Of a stretch of 47,766 nt of DNA, positions 17,232 to 24,495 are shown piece by piece. Source of the stretch: an uncultured Acetatifactor sp. GTDB taxonomy: Bacteria > Bacillota > Clostridia > Lachnospirales > Lachnospiraceae. Position numbers and translations under genes: made by a program. Each line of letters opens with the position of its first letter. Position 1 is the first letter of the stretch. Location: assembly GCA_947625255.1 (NCBI GenBank), contig CANQNT010000024.1:1-47766 (forward strand), given 5' to 3'. The notes below the pieces were generated by a model, which saw only the letters and a list, made by a program, of their open reading frames with translations, was not told the DNA's origin and ran no database searches.

Positions 17232-19289
17232 TCAGATGCTTCGAAAGTCAACACTTTCCGACCCAATCCTGCAAAGATGTGCCTTCAGAGGGGCATTTTC
17301 AGGTGTTTCCAGACTCGGATCCCGGTCAAGAAGCCGTTCCACTGCCTCTGCCGCCTGCTGCAGGAGAAGCGAATCCGTATAGATATCCCCGATCCGAAAC
17401 GCAAATTCCCCGCTCTGACGGATACCAAACAAGTCCCCTGGACCGCGCTGCCGCAAATCCTGGGAGGCGATGTAAAAACCATCGTTGGATTTGTTCAGGA
17501 TTTCCAGGCGCTCCATGGTTTCCTTATTTTCCCTGGCACTGATGAAAATGCAATAGCTCTGGGCCTCTCCCCTGCCCACCCTGCCCCGCAGCTGGTGAAG
17601 CTGGGCCAGACCGAAGCGCTCCGCGTTCTCCACCATCATCACCGTGGCATTCGGCACGTTGATGCCTACCTCGATCACGGTGGTGGAAACAAGCACCTGT
17701 ATCCTTCCCGCCGCGAATTCCTCCATAATGCGCGATTTTTCCGCCGGACGCATTTTCCCATGAAGACAGGCAACGGTAATCTGGGGAGGGAGCGCGCTTT
17801 GCAGTTTCCTGGTATAATCGGTCACGTTTTCCACGTCCTCCAGCTCCCCCTCTTCCACCATGGGACAGATACAATAGACCTGGTGGCCATAAGAAACCTG
17901 TCTTGCAAGAAATTCGTAGGCTTTGGGGCGATAAGAAGTGTTGACCACACAGTTCTTGATCGGAAGACGATTGGCAGGCAACTCATCGATCACGGAAAGA
18001 TGGAGGTCTCCGTACAAAATTATGGCCAGGGTCCTGGGAATCGGCGTGGCACTCATGACCAGTACATGGGGATTCCCGCCCTTGTCCGCCAGCTTCTCCC
18101 TCTGTCGCACGCCAAAGCGATGCTGCTCATCCGTGACCACCAATCCCAGGGAATGATAAACCACTTTTTCCTGAATCAGGGCGTGGGTACCGATGATCAG
18201 GTTGACCTCTCCGCCGGCAATCCGCGCGTAAGCCTCGCGTTTCCTGTCGGCAGTCTCAGAGCCCACCAGCAAAACAGGCCGAAACGGCAAATGATAGCGG
18301 GCCGTGTATTGGGAAATCGTTTCGTAGTGCTGTGCGGCCAGAACCTCCGTGGGTGCCATCATGGCTCCCTGATAACCGTTACAGACACAGGCCAATAACG
18401 CCAACACCGCCACAATGGTTTTCCCCGATCCAACGTCCCCCTGTACCAGTCGATTCATGCTGTAAGGACCTTTTAAATCTGTGCGGATTTCCTCCCATAC
18501 ACGCTTCTGGGCCCTGGTCAACGCAAAGGGCATGGCCTGCAGGAAAGCTTCCGTTTCCGGGACCTCCCTGATAGGGCAAGTATTTGGGATGGACTTCACC
18601 AAATCCTTGTTTTGGCGCAAAACAAAGAGGAATGCAAAAAACTCATCAAAGGCCAGTCTCCTGCGGGCCCGGGCAAGGGCATCACGGTCCGAGGGGAAAT
18701 GGATTCCATTTAAGGACTCACGCCAGGACTCCAAATCGTAACGTTCCAAAATCCATTGAGGATAATATTCTGTCTCATACGCATAAAAGCTCAAAGCCTG
18801 CTTCATGGCCTTTTGCACGGCCTGATTGGTGAGCCCTTTCGTCAGGCGATACCTGGGTTGGATACAAGACATCAATTTGGCATAATCCGTCTCGGAGAAC
18901 AACCTGGGCTGCTCCATCAGAAGAGTCCTGCCCCGTGTCTTGACCAATCCCCGAAAGATGTAAAAGCCACCGCTTTTCAGCAAGGATTTCAGAAAAGGCA
19001 TATTATAAAACACAAGCTGCATGCCGCCGGAAGCGTCTCGAAGCGTCACGTTAAGAATCGATAAATTTCGACCCTGTCGTAAATTCGGAATTCCAACCAC
19101 ACAGGCCCTGACAGCACAAACAGACCCCGGGGAGGCCGCGCTGATTGGCACGGGCTCCTCGAAGTCCTCATAATCCCTGGGATAATATCGAATCAGATCT
19201 CCCACGGTCGCGATATCCAATTTGCGGAAAAGCTTCTCCGTCTTTTCACCGATGCCCTTGATCCGGGTAATAGGGGTCTGATCATTCAT
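17232..19289 (-). CDS. recG: ATP-dependent DNA helicase RecG
   Basis: Branch-migrating helicase that remodels stalled forks and recombination intermediates. The N-terminal wedge/OB domain is seen through IKGIGEKTEKLFRKL and LRYYPRDYEDF-like DLIRYYPRDYEDF. Walker A is GDVGSGKT, the DEAH-type box II is VTDEQHRFGVRQREKL, and motif VI is QLRGRVGRG; the RecG C-terminal DLRQRGPGDLFGIRQSG is also present. At 685 residues it is full length. It starts 5 bp after the fakA stop, giving the conserved fakA-recG order of Firmicutes. Confidence 0.97.
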   Translation of the reverse strand: MNDQTPITRIKGIGEKTEKLFRKLDIATVGDLIRYYPRDYEDFEEPVPISAASPGSVCAVRACVVGIPNLRQGRNLSILNVTLRDASGGMQLVFYNMPFLKSLLKSGGFYIFRGLVKTRGRTLLMEQPRLFSETDYAKLMSCIQPRYRLTKGLTNQAVQKAMKQALSFYAYETEYYPQWILERYDLESWRESLNGIHFPSDRDALARARRRLAFDEFFAFLFVLRQNKDLVKSIPNTCPIREVPETEAFLQAMPFALTRAQKRVWEEIRTDLKGPYSMNRLVQGDVGSGKTIVAVLALLACVCNGYQGAMMAPTEVLAAQHYETISQYTARYHLPFRPVLLVGSETADRKREAYARIAGGEVNLIIGTHALIQEKVVYHSLGLVVTDEQHRFGVRQREKLADKGGNPHVLVMSATPIPRTLAIILYGDLHLSVIDELPANRLPIKNCVVNTSYRPKAYEFLARQVSYGHQVYCICPMVEEGELEDVENVTDYTRKLQSALPPQITVACLHGKMRPAEKSRIMEEFAAGRIQVLVSTTVIEVGINVPNATVMMVENAERFGLAQLHQLRGRVGRGEAQSYCIFISARENKETMERLEILNKSNDGFYIASQDLRQRGPGDLFGIRQSGEFAFRIGDIYTDSLLLQQAAEAVERLLDRDPSLETPENAPLKAHLCRIGSESVDFRSI

Positions 19290-19294
19290 AGTCC

Positions 19295-21052
19295 TTATTC
19301 TACGGAAATCACATAATAATAAATCGGCTGTCCGCCATACTGCAGTTCAATATCGCAGGAAGGATAAGCGCTCTCCACATCCGTCCGAAGCCGCTCGGCA
19401 TCCTCTTTGGAGACATCGCTGCCATAATAAATACTGATCAGCTCGGAGTCCTCATCCACCATCCGGGACAACATCTCCTCCGTCACGTAGCGCAGATCCG
19501 TTCCCACGGAAAGAATCCCGTCATCTCCGATGCCCATGTAGTCCCCCTGACGGATTTCCTTGCCATCAATGGAGGTATCGCGCACCGCGTAGGTCACCTG
19601 ACCCGTTTTTACGTTATCGATCTCGCCCAGCATGGTTACCTCGTTCTCATCAACGGACAACTCCGGCACATAATTAATCACAGCCGTAATTCCCTGGGGA
19701 ATGGTCTTCGTAGGGATAACCAGGAGATTTTTGTCCGTCATCAGCTCAGCCGCCTGGTTGGCCGCCAGAATGATGTTTTTATTGTTGGGCAGGATGAAGA
19801 CCGTCTCCGCGTTGACATATTCCACGGCATCCAGAATATCCGCCGTGCTGGGATTCATGGTCTGACCGCCCTCTATTATGTGATCCACGCCCAGATTCAG
19901 GAAAATCTCATTCACGCCCTCCCCCACGGATACGGCGATAAATCCCACCTTCTTGGGAGGCTCCTTTGGGGTTTCCTTTGCCGGCGGCTCTTCTTTGGCA
20001 GACTCTTCCAGGGAAGCGGATTTCGCCTCGGCGGCTACCGTCTCCGGCGCCTTGGCGGCCCCTCCCTCCTTTTGGGACATTTGGAACAGCTTTTCCCGGT
20101 GCTCCAGACGCATATTGTCAATCTTCATATTGGACAAGGCACCATACTTCAGGGCCCGCTGAATGGCAAGTCCCGGATCGTTGGTATGTACATGTACCTT
20201 GACCACGTCCTCGTCCGCCACGCATACGATAGAATCGCCAATAGACTCCAAATATGCCTTGAAGTCAAGCTCTGTCTTGTTATCAAACGGCTTATCCAAC
20301 ATAATGATAAATTCCGTACAGTAGCCAAACTTGATCTCGGTTTCCTCCCGGGCTTTCCCGGAGGATTCAGAAGCGTTCGTTCCTTTTGTCCCGCCAGCCT
20401 GGAAAGCAGCGTCGTTCAGCTCCACTTCCTTGCCCAGGAACGCGTCGAAAGCCCCCTCCAGGACCTCCACCAGGCCTTGTCCGCCGGAATCCACCACCCC
20501 GGCCTGCTTCAGCACAGGCAGCATCTGGGGCGTCTGGCTCAGGACGTGTTTGGCCTGTTCCAGAATCTCCCGGAAAAACTCCTCCAGATCCTCCGTCCCA
20601 CTTTCCGCCAACTCTCTGGCTTTGTCTGCCGCGCCCTTGGCAACGGTGAGGATCGTACCCTCTTTGGGCTTCATGACTGCCTTGTAAGCCGTCTCAACAG
20701 CCTTTTCGAAAGCCTTGGCCAGCAGCTCAATCGTCAGAATCTCTTCTCCCTTGATTCCCTTTGTAAAGCCACGGAACAGTTGGGACAATATCACACCGGA
20801 ATTGCCCCTCGCGCCGCGCAGAGAACCGCTGGAAATGGCCTTGGACAGATTTTCCATGGACAGCTCATCTCCCAGGGCGGTCACTTCTTTGGCCGCGGAC
20901 ATGATTGTCATGGTCATATTGGTGCCGGTGTCCCCGTCAGGCACCGGGAACACATTCAGTTCATTGATCCATTCTTTCTTGGATTCCAGATTTTTTGCGC
21001 CGGCTAAGAACATCTTTGCGAGCATCTTAGCATCGATTGTATTTAATGCCAC
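19295..21052 (-). CDS. fakA: Fatty acid kinase FakA (DAK2 domain, YloV family)
   Basis: Phosphorylates a fatty acid carried by FakB, giving acyl-phosphate for phospholipid synthesis. The kinase domain has LNVFPVPDGDTGTNM (residues ~28-42) and SLRGARGNSGVILSQL, with the Asp residues that bind Mg-ATP. The middle and C-terminal domains follow (VHVHTNDPG; ILPNNKNIILAANQAA). Between them, at about residues 320-370, is a Pro/Glu/Lys/Ala-rich linker that accounts for most of the extra length (585 against about 553 in B. subtilis). It is 12 bp downstream of the Asp23 gene and upstream of recG; the DegV partner is in the same operon. Confidence 0.94.
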   Translation of the reverse strand: MALNTIDAKMLAKMFLAGAKNLESKKEWINELNVFPVPDGDTGTNMTMTIMSAAKEVTALGDELSMENLSKAISSGSLRGARGNSGVILSQLFRGFTKGIKGEEILTIELLAKAFEKAVETAYKAVMKPKEGTILTVAKGAADKARELAESGTEDLEEFFREILEQAKHVLSQTPQMLPVLKQAGVVDSGGQGLVEVLEGAFDAFLGKEVELNDAAFQAGGTKGTNASESSGKAREETEIKFGYCTEFIIMLDKPFDNKTELDFKAYLESIGDSIVCVADEDVVKVHVHTNDPGLAIQRALKYGALSNMKIDNMRLEHREKLFQMSQKEGGAAKAPETVAAEAKSASLEESAKEEPPAKETPKEPPKKVGFIAVSVGEGVNEIFLNLGVDHIIEGGQTMNPSTADILDAVEYVNAETVFILPNNKNIILAANQAAELMTDKNLLVIPTKTIPQGITAVINYVPELSVDENEVTMLGEIDNVKTGQVTYAVRDTSIDGKEIRQGDYMGIGDDGILSVGTDLRYVTEEMLSRMVDEDSELISIYYGSDVSKEDAERLRTDVESAYPSCDIELQYGGQPIYYYVISVE

Positions 21053-21064
21053 GGTAAGTCCTCC

Positions 21065-21424
21065 TTAATCAATTACTCGAACACCTTCGACAAAGATGTT
21101 GATTTTTTCAATTTCAATACCCGTAAAAGCTTCCACCTTGTATTTCACACTGTCAATGAGGTTGTCGGATACGGCGAGGATGCTTACGCCATAAGCCACA
21201 ATGACATGAAAGTCCAAAATAAGCTTGTTGTTCTTGAGGGATACGGCTATCCCGCGCGCAATGCTGTCTTTTTTCAGTAAACGGACCAGTCCGTCTTTCA
21301 TGTTGACTCCGGCCATGCCTACGATGCCAAAGCATTCTGTAGCCACGGTACCGGCATATTGGGCGATCACTTCTTTATTAATAACGATGCTGCCCATTTG
21401 AGTATTCATAGAAGAGCTTTTCAT
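21065..21424 (-). CDS. Asp23/Gls24 family protein (YloU type)
   Basis: A 119-residue protein of the Asp23 family, small proteins linked to the cell envelope and alkaline or cell-wall stress. Family features are MGSIVINKEVIAQYAGTVA at the start and ILDFHVIVAYGVSILAVS in the middle. The first ATG is used because a perfect AGGAGG lies seven bases upstream. It heads the operon with fakA, matching the conserved yloU-yloV order. The promoter is at 21490-21517. Confidence 0.93.
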   Translation of the reverse strand: MKSSSMNTQMGSIVINKEVIAQYAGTVATECFGIVGMAGVNMKDGLVRLLKKDSIARGIAVSLKNNKLILDFHVIVAYGVSILAVSDNLIDSVKYKVEAFTGIEIEKINIFVEGVRVID

Positions 21425-21489
21425 TGCAAACCTCCTGTCTGTTACTTATCAACGCTTTTTACCGCGTCAAACTGTGTCTGACAACCTCC

Positions 21490-21517
21490 ATTATACAATT
21501 AATATGGGAAAAAGCAA
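21490..21517 (-). promoter_or_regulatory. Promoter of the Asp23-fakA-recG operon
   Basis: Minus strand: -35 TTGCTT (21512-21517), 16-bp spacer, -10 TATAAT (21490-21495). It is back to back with the rpmB promoter. Confidence 0.65.
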
Positions 21518-21558
21518 ATATAAAAATGAAAAAAATAGAAAAAAAGAAAGATTTCCCC

Positions 21559-21587
21559 TTGCTTTTCTTTCTCTTTTCTGTTAATAT
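21559..21587 (+). promoter_or_regulatory. Promoter of rpmB
   Basis: -35 TTGCTT (21559-21564), 17-bp spacer, -10 TAATAT (21582-21587). Transcription would begin near 21594, just before a small hairpin. Confidence 0.6.
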
Positions 21588-21597
21588 ATCACTGTTG

Positions 21598-21621
21598 CGA
21601 GTATTTTACTCGTGTTTTTTT
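21598..21621 (+). terminator. Terminator-like hairpin in the rpmB leader
   Basis: CGAGTA-TTT-TACTCG (21598-21612) followed within two bases by seven T residues. It lies between the predicted promoter and the rpmB ribosome binding site. Because it is almost at the transcript's 5' end it may be an attenuator or a 5' stabilising stem. Confidence 0.45.
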
Positions 21622-21669
21622 AAAAAGTAGATTAAGACGTTGTCACGCATACGTTGAGGAGGTGTCAAT

Positions 21670-21855
21670 ATGGCAAAGTGTGATATTTGTGGTAAGGGCG
21701 CTCATTTTGGGCACAATGTAAGCCATTCTAATAGAAAGACGAACAGAATTTGGAATGCGAACGTCAAGAAAGTGAAGTGCAAGGTAAACGGCGCTCCCAA
21801 GAGACTGCATGTGTGCACAAGCTGCCTGAAGTCCGGCAGAGTGGAAAGAGCTTAA
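21670..21855 (+). CDS. rpmB: 50S ribosomal protein L28 (zinc-binding form)
   Basis: Component of the large ribosomal subunit, 61 residues. It starts MAKCDICGKGAHFGHNVSHS and has the C+ zinc ribbon with Cys4, Cys7, Cys49 and Cys52 (CDIC and CTSC). GAGGAGG lies seven or so bases before the ATG. It is monocistronic, between a leader hairpin and a strong terminator. Confidence 0.98.
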   Translation: MAKCDICGKGAHFGHNVSHSNRKTNRIWNANVKKVKCKVNGAPKRLHVCTSCLKSGRVERA

Positions 21856-21878
21856 CAGCAAGACAAATTTCAGGTCAA

Positions 21879-21910
21879 AAATCCCCGGCGAACCAATACG
21901 CCGGGGATTT
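21879..21910. terminator. Bidirectional terminator after rpmB
   Basis: A 12-bp perfect stem, AAATCCCCGGCG and CGCCGGGGATTT, around an 8-nt loop, GC-rich in the middle and with T runs on both sides. It serves rpmB on the plus strand and could end the ytfJ operon on the minus strand. Confidence 0.85.
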
Positions 21911-22014
21911 ATTTCGTTTCCAGGGTATTAAGAAAGCGACGTATGATGTACGTACGGACAATGCCGGACACGGCTTTTTCTTTCCGCATAAATGACACGC
22001 GCAGCTCTCCTGCC

Positions 22015-22158
22015 TTAGTCGCAAAAGCAATAATAGCCCACGAACAATAGCAGCGCCATGATGACCAGTCCCACAAAGCGGTTGCTTATGACCAACATCA
22101 GCAACATTCCGATCGCTATAAAAAAGGAAATTAACCCTATGATTTTCTTAAAATCCAT
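22015..22158 (-). CDS. Small hydrophobic membrane protein
   Basis: A 47-residue protein starting MDFKKIIGLISFFIAIGMLL, with two adjacent hydrophobic stretches (about 5-20 and 26-44) and a CysPheCysAsp end. The frame is open to 22227, but upstream residues look random; the ATG at 22158 gives a two-helix hairpin, with GGTGG nearby as a weak ribosome binding site. I do not know a function. It lies 120 bp downstream of ytfJ. Confidence 0.6.
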   Translation of the reverse strand: MDFKKIIGLISFFIAIGMLLMLVISNRFVGLVIMALLLFVGYYCFCD

Positions 22159-22278
22159 TTTCCACCGTCCATCGCAGAATCGGGAACACCCCCAGGAACG
22201 ATGCCCTGTCAGCCTCATTCTTCTCATTTTATTTTATGCCGGCCGATAAGAAAATGAACCTTTTTTGCACGCTTTCCA

Positions 22279-22722
22279 TTAAGAATCTTTCTTGGAATCA
22301 CTCTTGGGGTCTTTCCCGGAATTTTCTCCGTCAGGGAACGCGATATCTACCGCCTGGCCGTCCGAAATCCCCTCTTCTTTTTTAGAGGTGAATTTATCCA
22401 CCAAATCCGGAATCATATCGATGATCTTGGTCAGAGAATCCTGGGTTTTTACATTCACCAGTCTGGTCGTCCCGTTTTTGATCACCAATACCGCGTTAGG
22501 GGTCATCTTGCCGCCCATGCCGCCGGCCCCGGACGCCGTACCTTTCTGGTTGTTGTTGCCGGCCCCGGCGCCCACGCCGAAGCTCACATCCACCAGAGGC
22601 AGAATAATGGTATCACCGATCTGAGTGGCCTCTCCCACAACCGTCTTAGTGGACAGTACCGTGTCCATGCCGCGAAGCAGGGAATCCACGACTCCCTGAA
22701 ACTGATTCTCTTTCTCAGCCAT
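22279..22722 (-). CDS. ytfJ: Sporulation protein YtfJ / GerW family
   Basis: A 147-residue protein of the YtfJ/GerW family, which in Bacillus is made in the forespore and is needed for some germinant receptors to work. Visible marks are SLLRGMDTVLSTKTVVGEA, TIILPLVDVSFGVGAGAG and a Gly-rich linker, then TPNAVLVIKNGTTRLVNVK. The C terminus is Lys/Asp/Ser-rich. Its start overlaps the end of the DUF2953 gene by 8 bp, the same order as ytfI-ytfJ in Bacillus. Confidence 0.93.
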   Translation of the reverse strand: MAEKENQFQGVVDSLLRGMDTVLSTKTVVGEATQIGDTIILPLVDVSFGVGAGAGNNNQKGTASGAGGMGGKMTPNAVLVIKNGTTRLVNVKTQDSLTKIIDMIPDLVDKFTSKKEEGISDGQAVDIAFPDGENSGKDPKSDSKKDS

Positions 22723-23590
22723 TTATTGATCCTCCCTTTTTCAATGACTTTATCACTTTTCGTAAGCGTCGGTCAAACAACACGCTTCCTGAATGGAACA
22801 AAATCGCCGCCACCGAAACGTATCCCTTCACGCTGCATTCTCCAACCAACACTGCTTCTTCAAAATCCGGTGTCAAAGTTATATTTTCTCCCAAATACGG
22901 AAAAAGCATACCATAAACGGCCATACAATATCCCGTGGTATCCGGGGATCCGGTTCCAAAGCGGATCTGCCCCCTGATGGTACGGGGGCGAATACCACGC
23001 AGAATCCGTCCCAGGCGGAAAAAACCATGTAAAATCAACTGTTGGGCGTCCTCCTCCTGAAGCAATTCCCAGTAGTATCGAAGCTTTAGCGGCGAGGAGC
23101 TTTTATCCCCGGCTGATGCGGAAGCGCTGTCTCCCCGACCGGAAACATCCTGATTTTGGGCGCCGTCAACGGTCTTCTTATCTTCGGCTTTCTCCGCTTT
23201 TTCCGTACTTCCCGCTTTTTCCGCGTTTCCCGCGGACCCACTGCCTCCGGAGCCTTCCGCACTCCCGGCAGCTTCGGCGGCTTTTTCCTTTGCCGTTTCC
23301 TTGGATCCTTTGGACGCTTTTTCTTTCACCCTGCCGGAATCAAAAACGCGAATACCAAAAATTCTGGCCCATATCGCTCCCGGCGTGGGATAGCGGATAT
23401 CCGCCCGCACCAGGCCGAACAGCCAGCGAAGCTTTACATGGAAATCCATGCGTTCCAGATCCCGCACCCCGTCCAGGGAATAAGAAACCGGTACAAAAAG
23501 AACAAGGAGCAGGGCGAAGAGCGCCAATCCAATCACTGCAAGCAGCACGATTCCCAGCACACTGAACAGTCTCAACAATATCCCTAGCAT
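22715..23590 (-). CDS. DUF2953 domain protein (YtfI-like)
   Basis: A 291-residue protein with an N-terminal membrane helix (residues about 8-35, LGIVLLAVIGLALFALLLVLF) and the DUF2953 pattern (VKLRWLFGLVRADIRYP, then IRGQIRFGTGSPDTTGYCMA). A low-complexity Ala/Glu/Lys/Gly/Ser block occupies about 88-160. It is the partner of YtfJ by conserved gene order; the exact role is unknown. It overlaps both neighbours by 7-8 bp. Confidence 0.87.
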   Translation of the reverse strand: MLGILLRLFSVLGIVLLAVIGLALFALLLVLFVPVSYSLDGVRDLERMDFHVKLRWLFGLVRADIRYPTPGAIWARIFGIRVFDSGRVKEKASKGSKETAKEKAAEAAGSAEGSGGSGSAGNAEKAGSTEKAEKAEDKKTVDGAQNQDVSGRGDSASASAGDKSSSPLKLRYYWELLQEEDAQQLILHGFFRLGRILRGIRPRTIRGQIRFGTGSPDTTGYCMAVYGMLFPYLGENITLTPDFEEAVLVGECSVKGYVSVAAILFHSGSVLFDRRLRKVIKSLKKGGSING

Positions 23591-23907
23591 AATAGGTACT
23601 CCCTAAGCGCACAGTCCCCCCGGGCTTTCCAACATTCCTGAGCTATCCGTTCGATCATTCGGATCGATTCCTCTTTGGAACGGGTGATGCCCACGATAAG
23701 GGGCGGATTCTCGCGATAATACGGCCATGCCAGCATTTTGCTGTCATAAATATCCAACTGATCCACTCCGTTTCTGGACAGCGCAATCACGGAAACGCCT
23801 GCCCGCAAAGGATTGGCGGCAAGGCGCTTCTTGATCTTCTCCAGTTTTTTGTCAGTGATACCATCTCCCACATACAGTCTGGAATGGTAACGGATCTCTG
23901 CGGCCAT
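23584..23907 (-). CDS. Protein of unknown function in the ytfJ operon
   Basis: A 107-residue soluble protein that I do not recognise. It has SRLYVGDGITDKKLEKIKKR, a beta-rich middle (VSVIALSRNGVDQLDIY), LIVGITRSKEESIRMIERI, and several Cys near the C terminus. No signal peptide or membrane segment is present. It overlaps the DUF2953 start by 7 bp and is 22 bp after the Nudix gene, so it is co-transcribed with the sporulation pair. Confidence 0.8.
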   Translation of the reverse strand: MAAEIRYHSRLYVGDGITDKKLEKIKKRLAANPLRAGVSVIALSRNGVDQLDIYDSKMLAWPYYRENPPLIVGITRSKEESIRMIERIAQECWKARGDCALREYLLC

Positions 23908-23929
23908 TCACTTCTCCTTTGTCAGGAAA

Positions 23930-24382
23930 CTAGTAATATTTTTTGCTCCCCCAGAGATTGCTCTTCTTTAACTCCAGGTACTCCTCATATGCTCTTTCCA
24001 AAATCTGCTTTTCGTTTGCAAATTTTAAAAGGTGATAAGCTTCATGATATTTATAGAAGCCGGAATCCACGAAAAATTCTTCTCTTTGTGGTTTGCTGTA
24101 ATAACTGTCCGCCATCATTAGGTACCAGTGCACTTCCTTAGCCACGGTATCCTCGGGAACGGTAAAGGAGTATTCACTCTTACCAATGTATTTGATAATA
24201 GAAGCCTTTGCCCCCGATTCTTCCAGTACCTCACGCAAGGCGGTCTCTTTATATTCCTCACCCTGCTCCACCGTACCCTTGGGAAGAACCCAGCCCTCAT
24301 ACTTGTTCTTGTAATTTTTATACAAAAGCAAAATCTTCCCACGAAAAATTACCACACCACCACAGCTTGTTGCTTCAATCAT
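23930..24382 (-). CDS. Nudix hydrolase
   Basis: Hydrolyses a nucleoside diphosphate linked to another group. The Nudix box is complete: Gly36-x5-Glu42-x7-ArgGlu(50-51)-x2-GluGlu(54-55)-x-Gly57. The N terminus SCGGVVIFRGKILLLYK resembles Ap4A hydrolase-like members. The 150-residue length is normal. AGGAGG is seven bases upstream of the ATG. It is first in the operon leading to ytfJ, with its own promoter. Confidence 0.92.
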   Translation of the reverse strand: MIEATSCGGVVIFRGKILLLYKNYKNKYEGWVLPKGTVEQGEEYKETALREVLEESGAKASIIKYIGKSEYSFTVPEDTVAKEVHWYLMMADSYYSKPQREEFFVDSGFYKYHEAYHLLKFANEKQILERAYEEYLELKKSNLWGSKKYY

Positions 24383-24425
24383 TGCAATTCCTCCTGATTT
24401 GGTGTGTCAACTTTGACTAACCTCA

Positions 24426-24454
24426 AGTATAGCTTATATTTTCCCATATCGCAA
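24426..24454 (-). promoter_or_regulatory. Promoter of the Nudix-ytfJ operon
   Basis: Minus strand: -35 TTGCGA (24449-24454), 17-bp spacer, -10 TATACT (24426-24431), about 45 bp before the Nudix ATG. Confidence 0.6.
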
Positions 24455-24495
24455 CTAATTTTTCAAATATTCATCATTTCCTTTTGTCGTACAAA

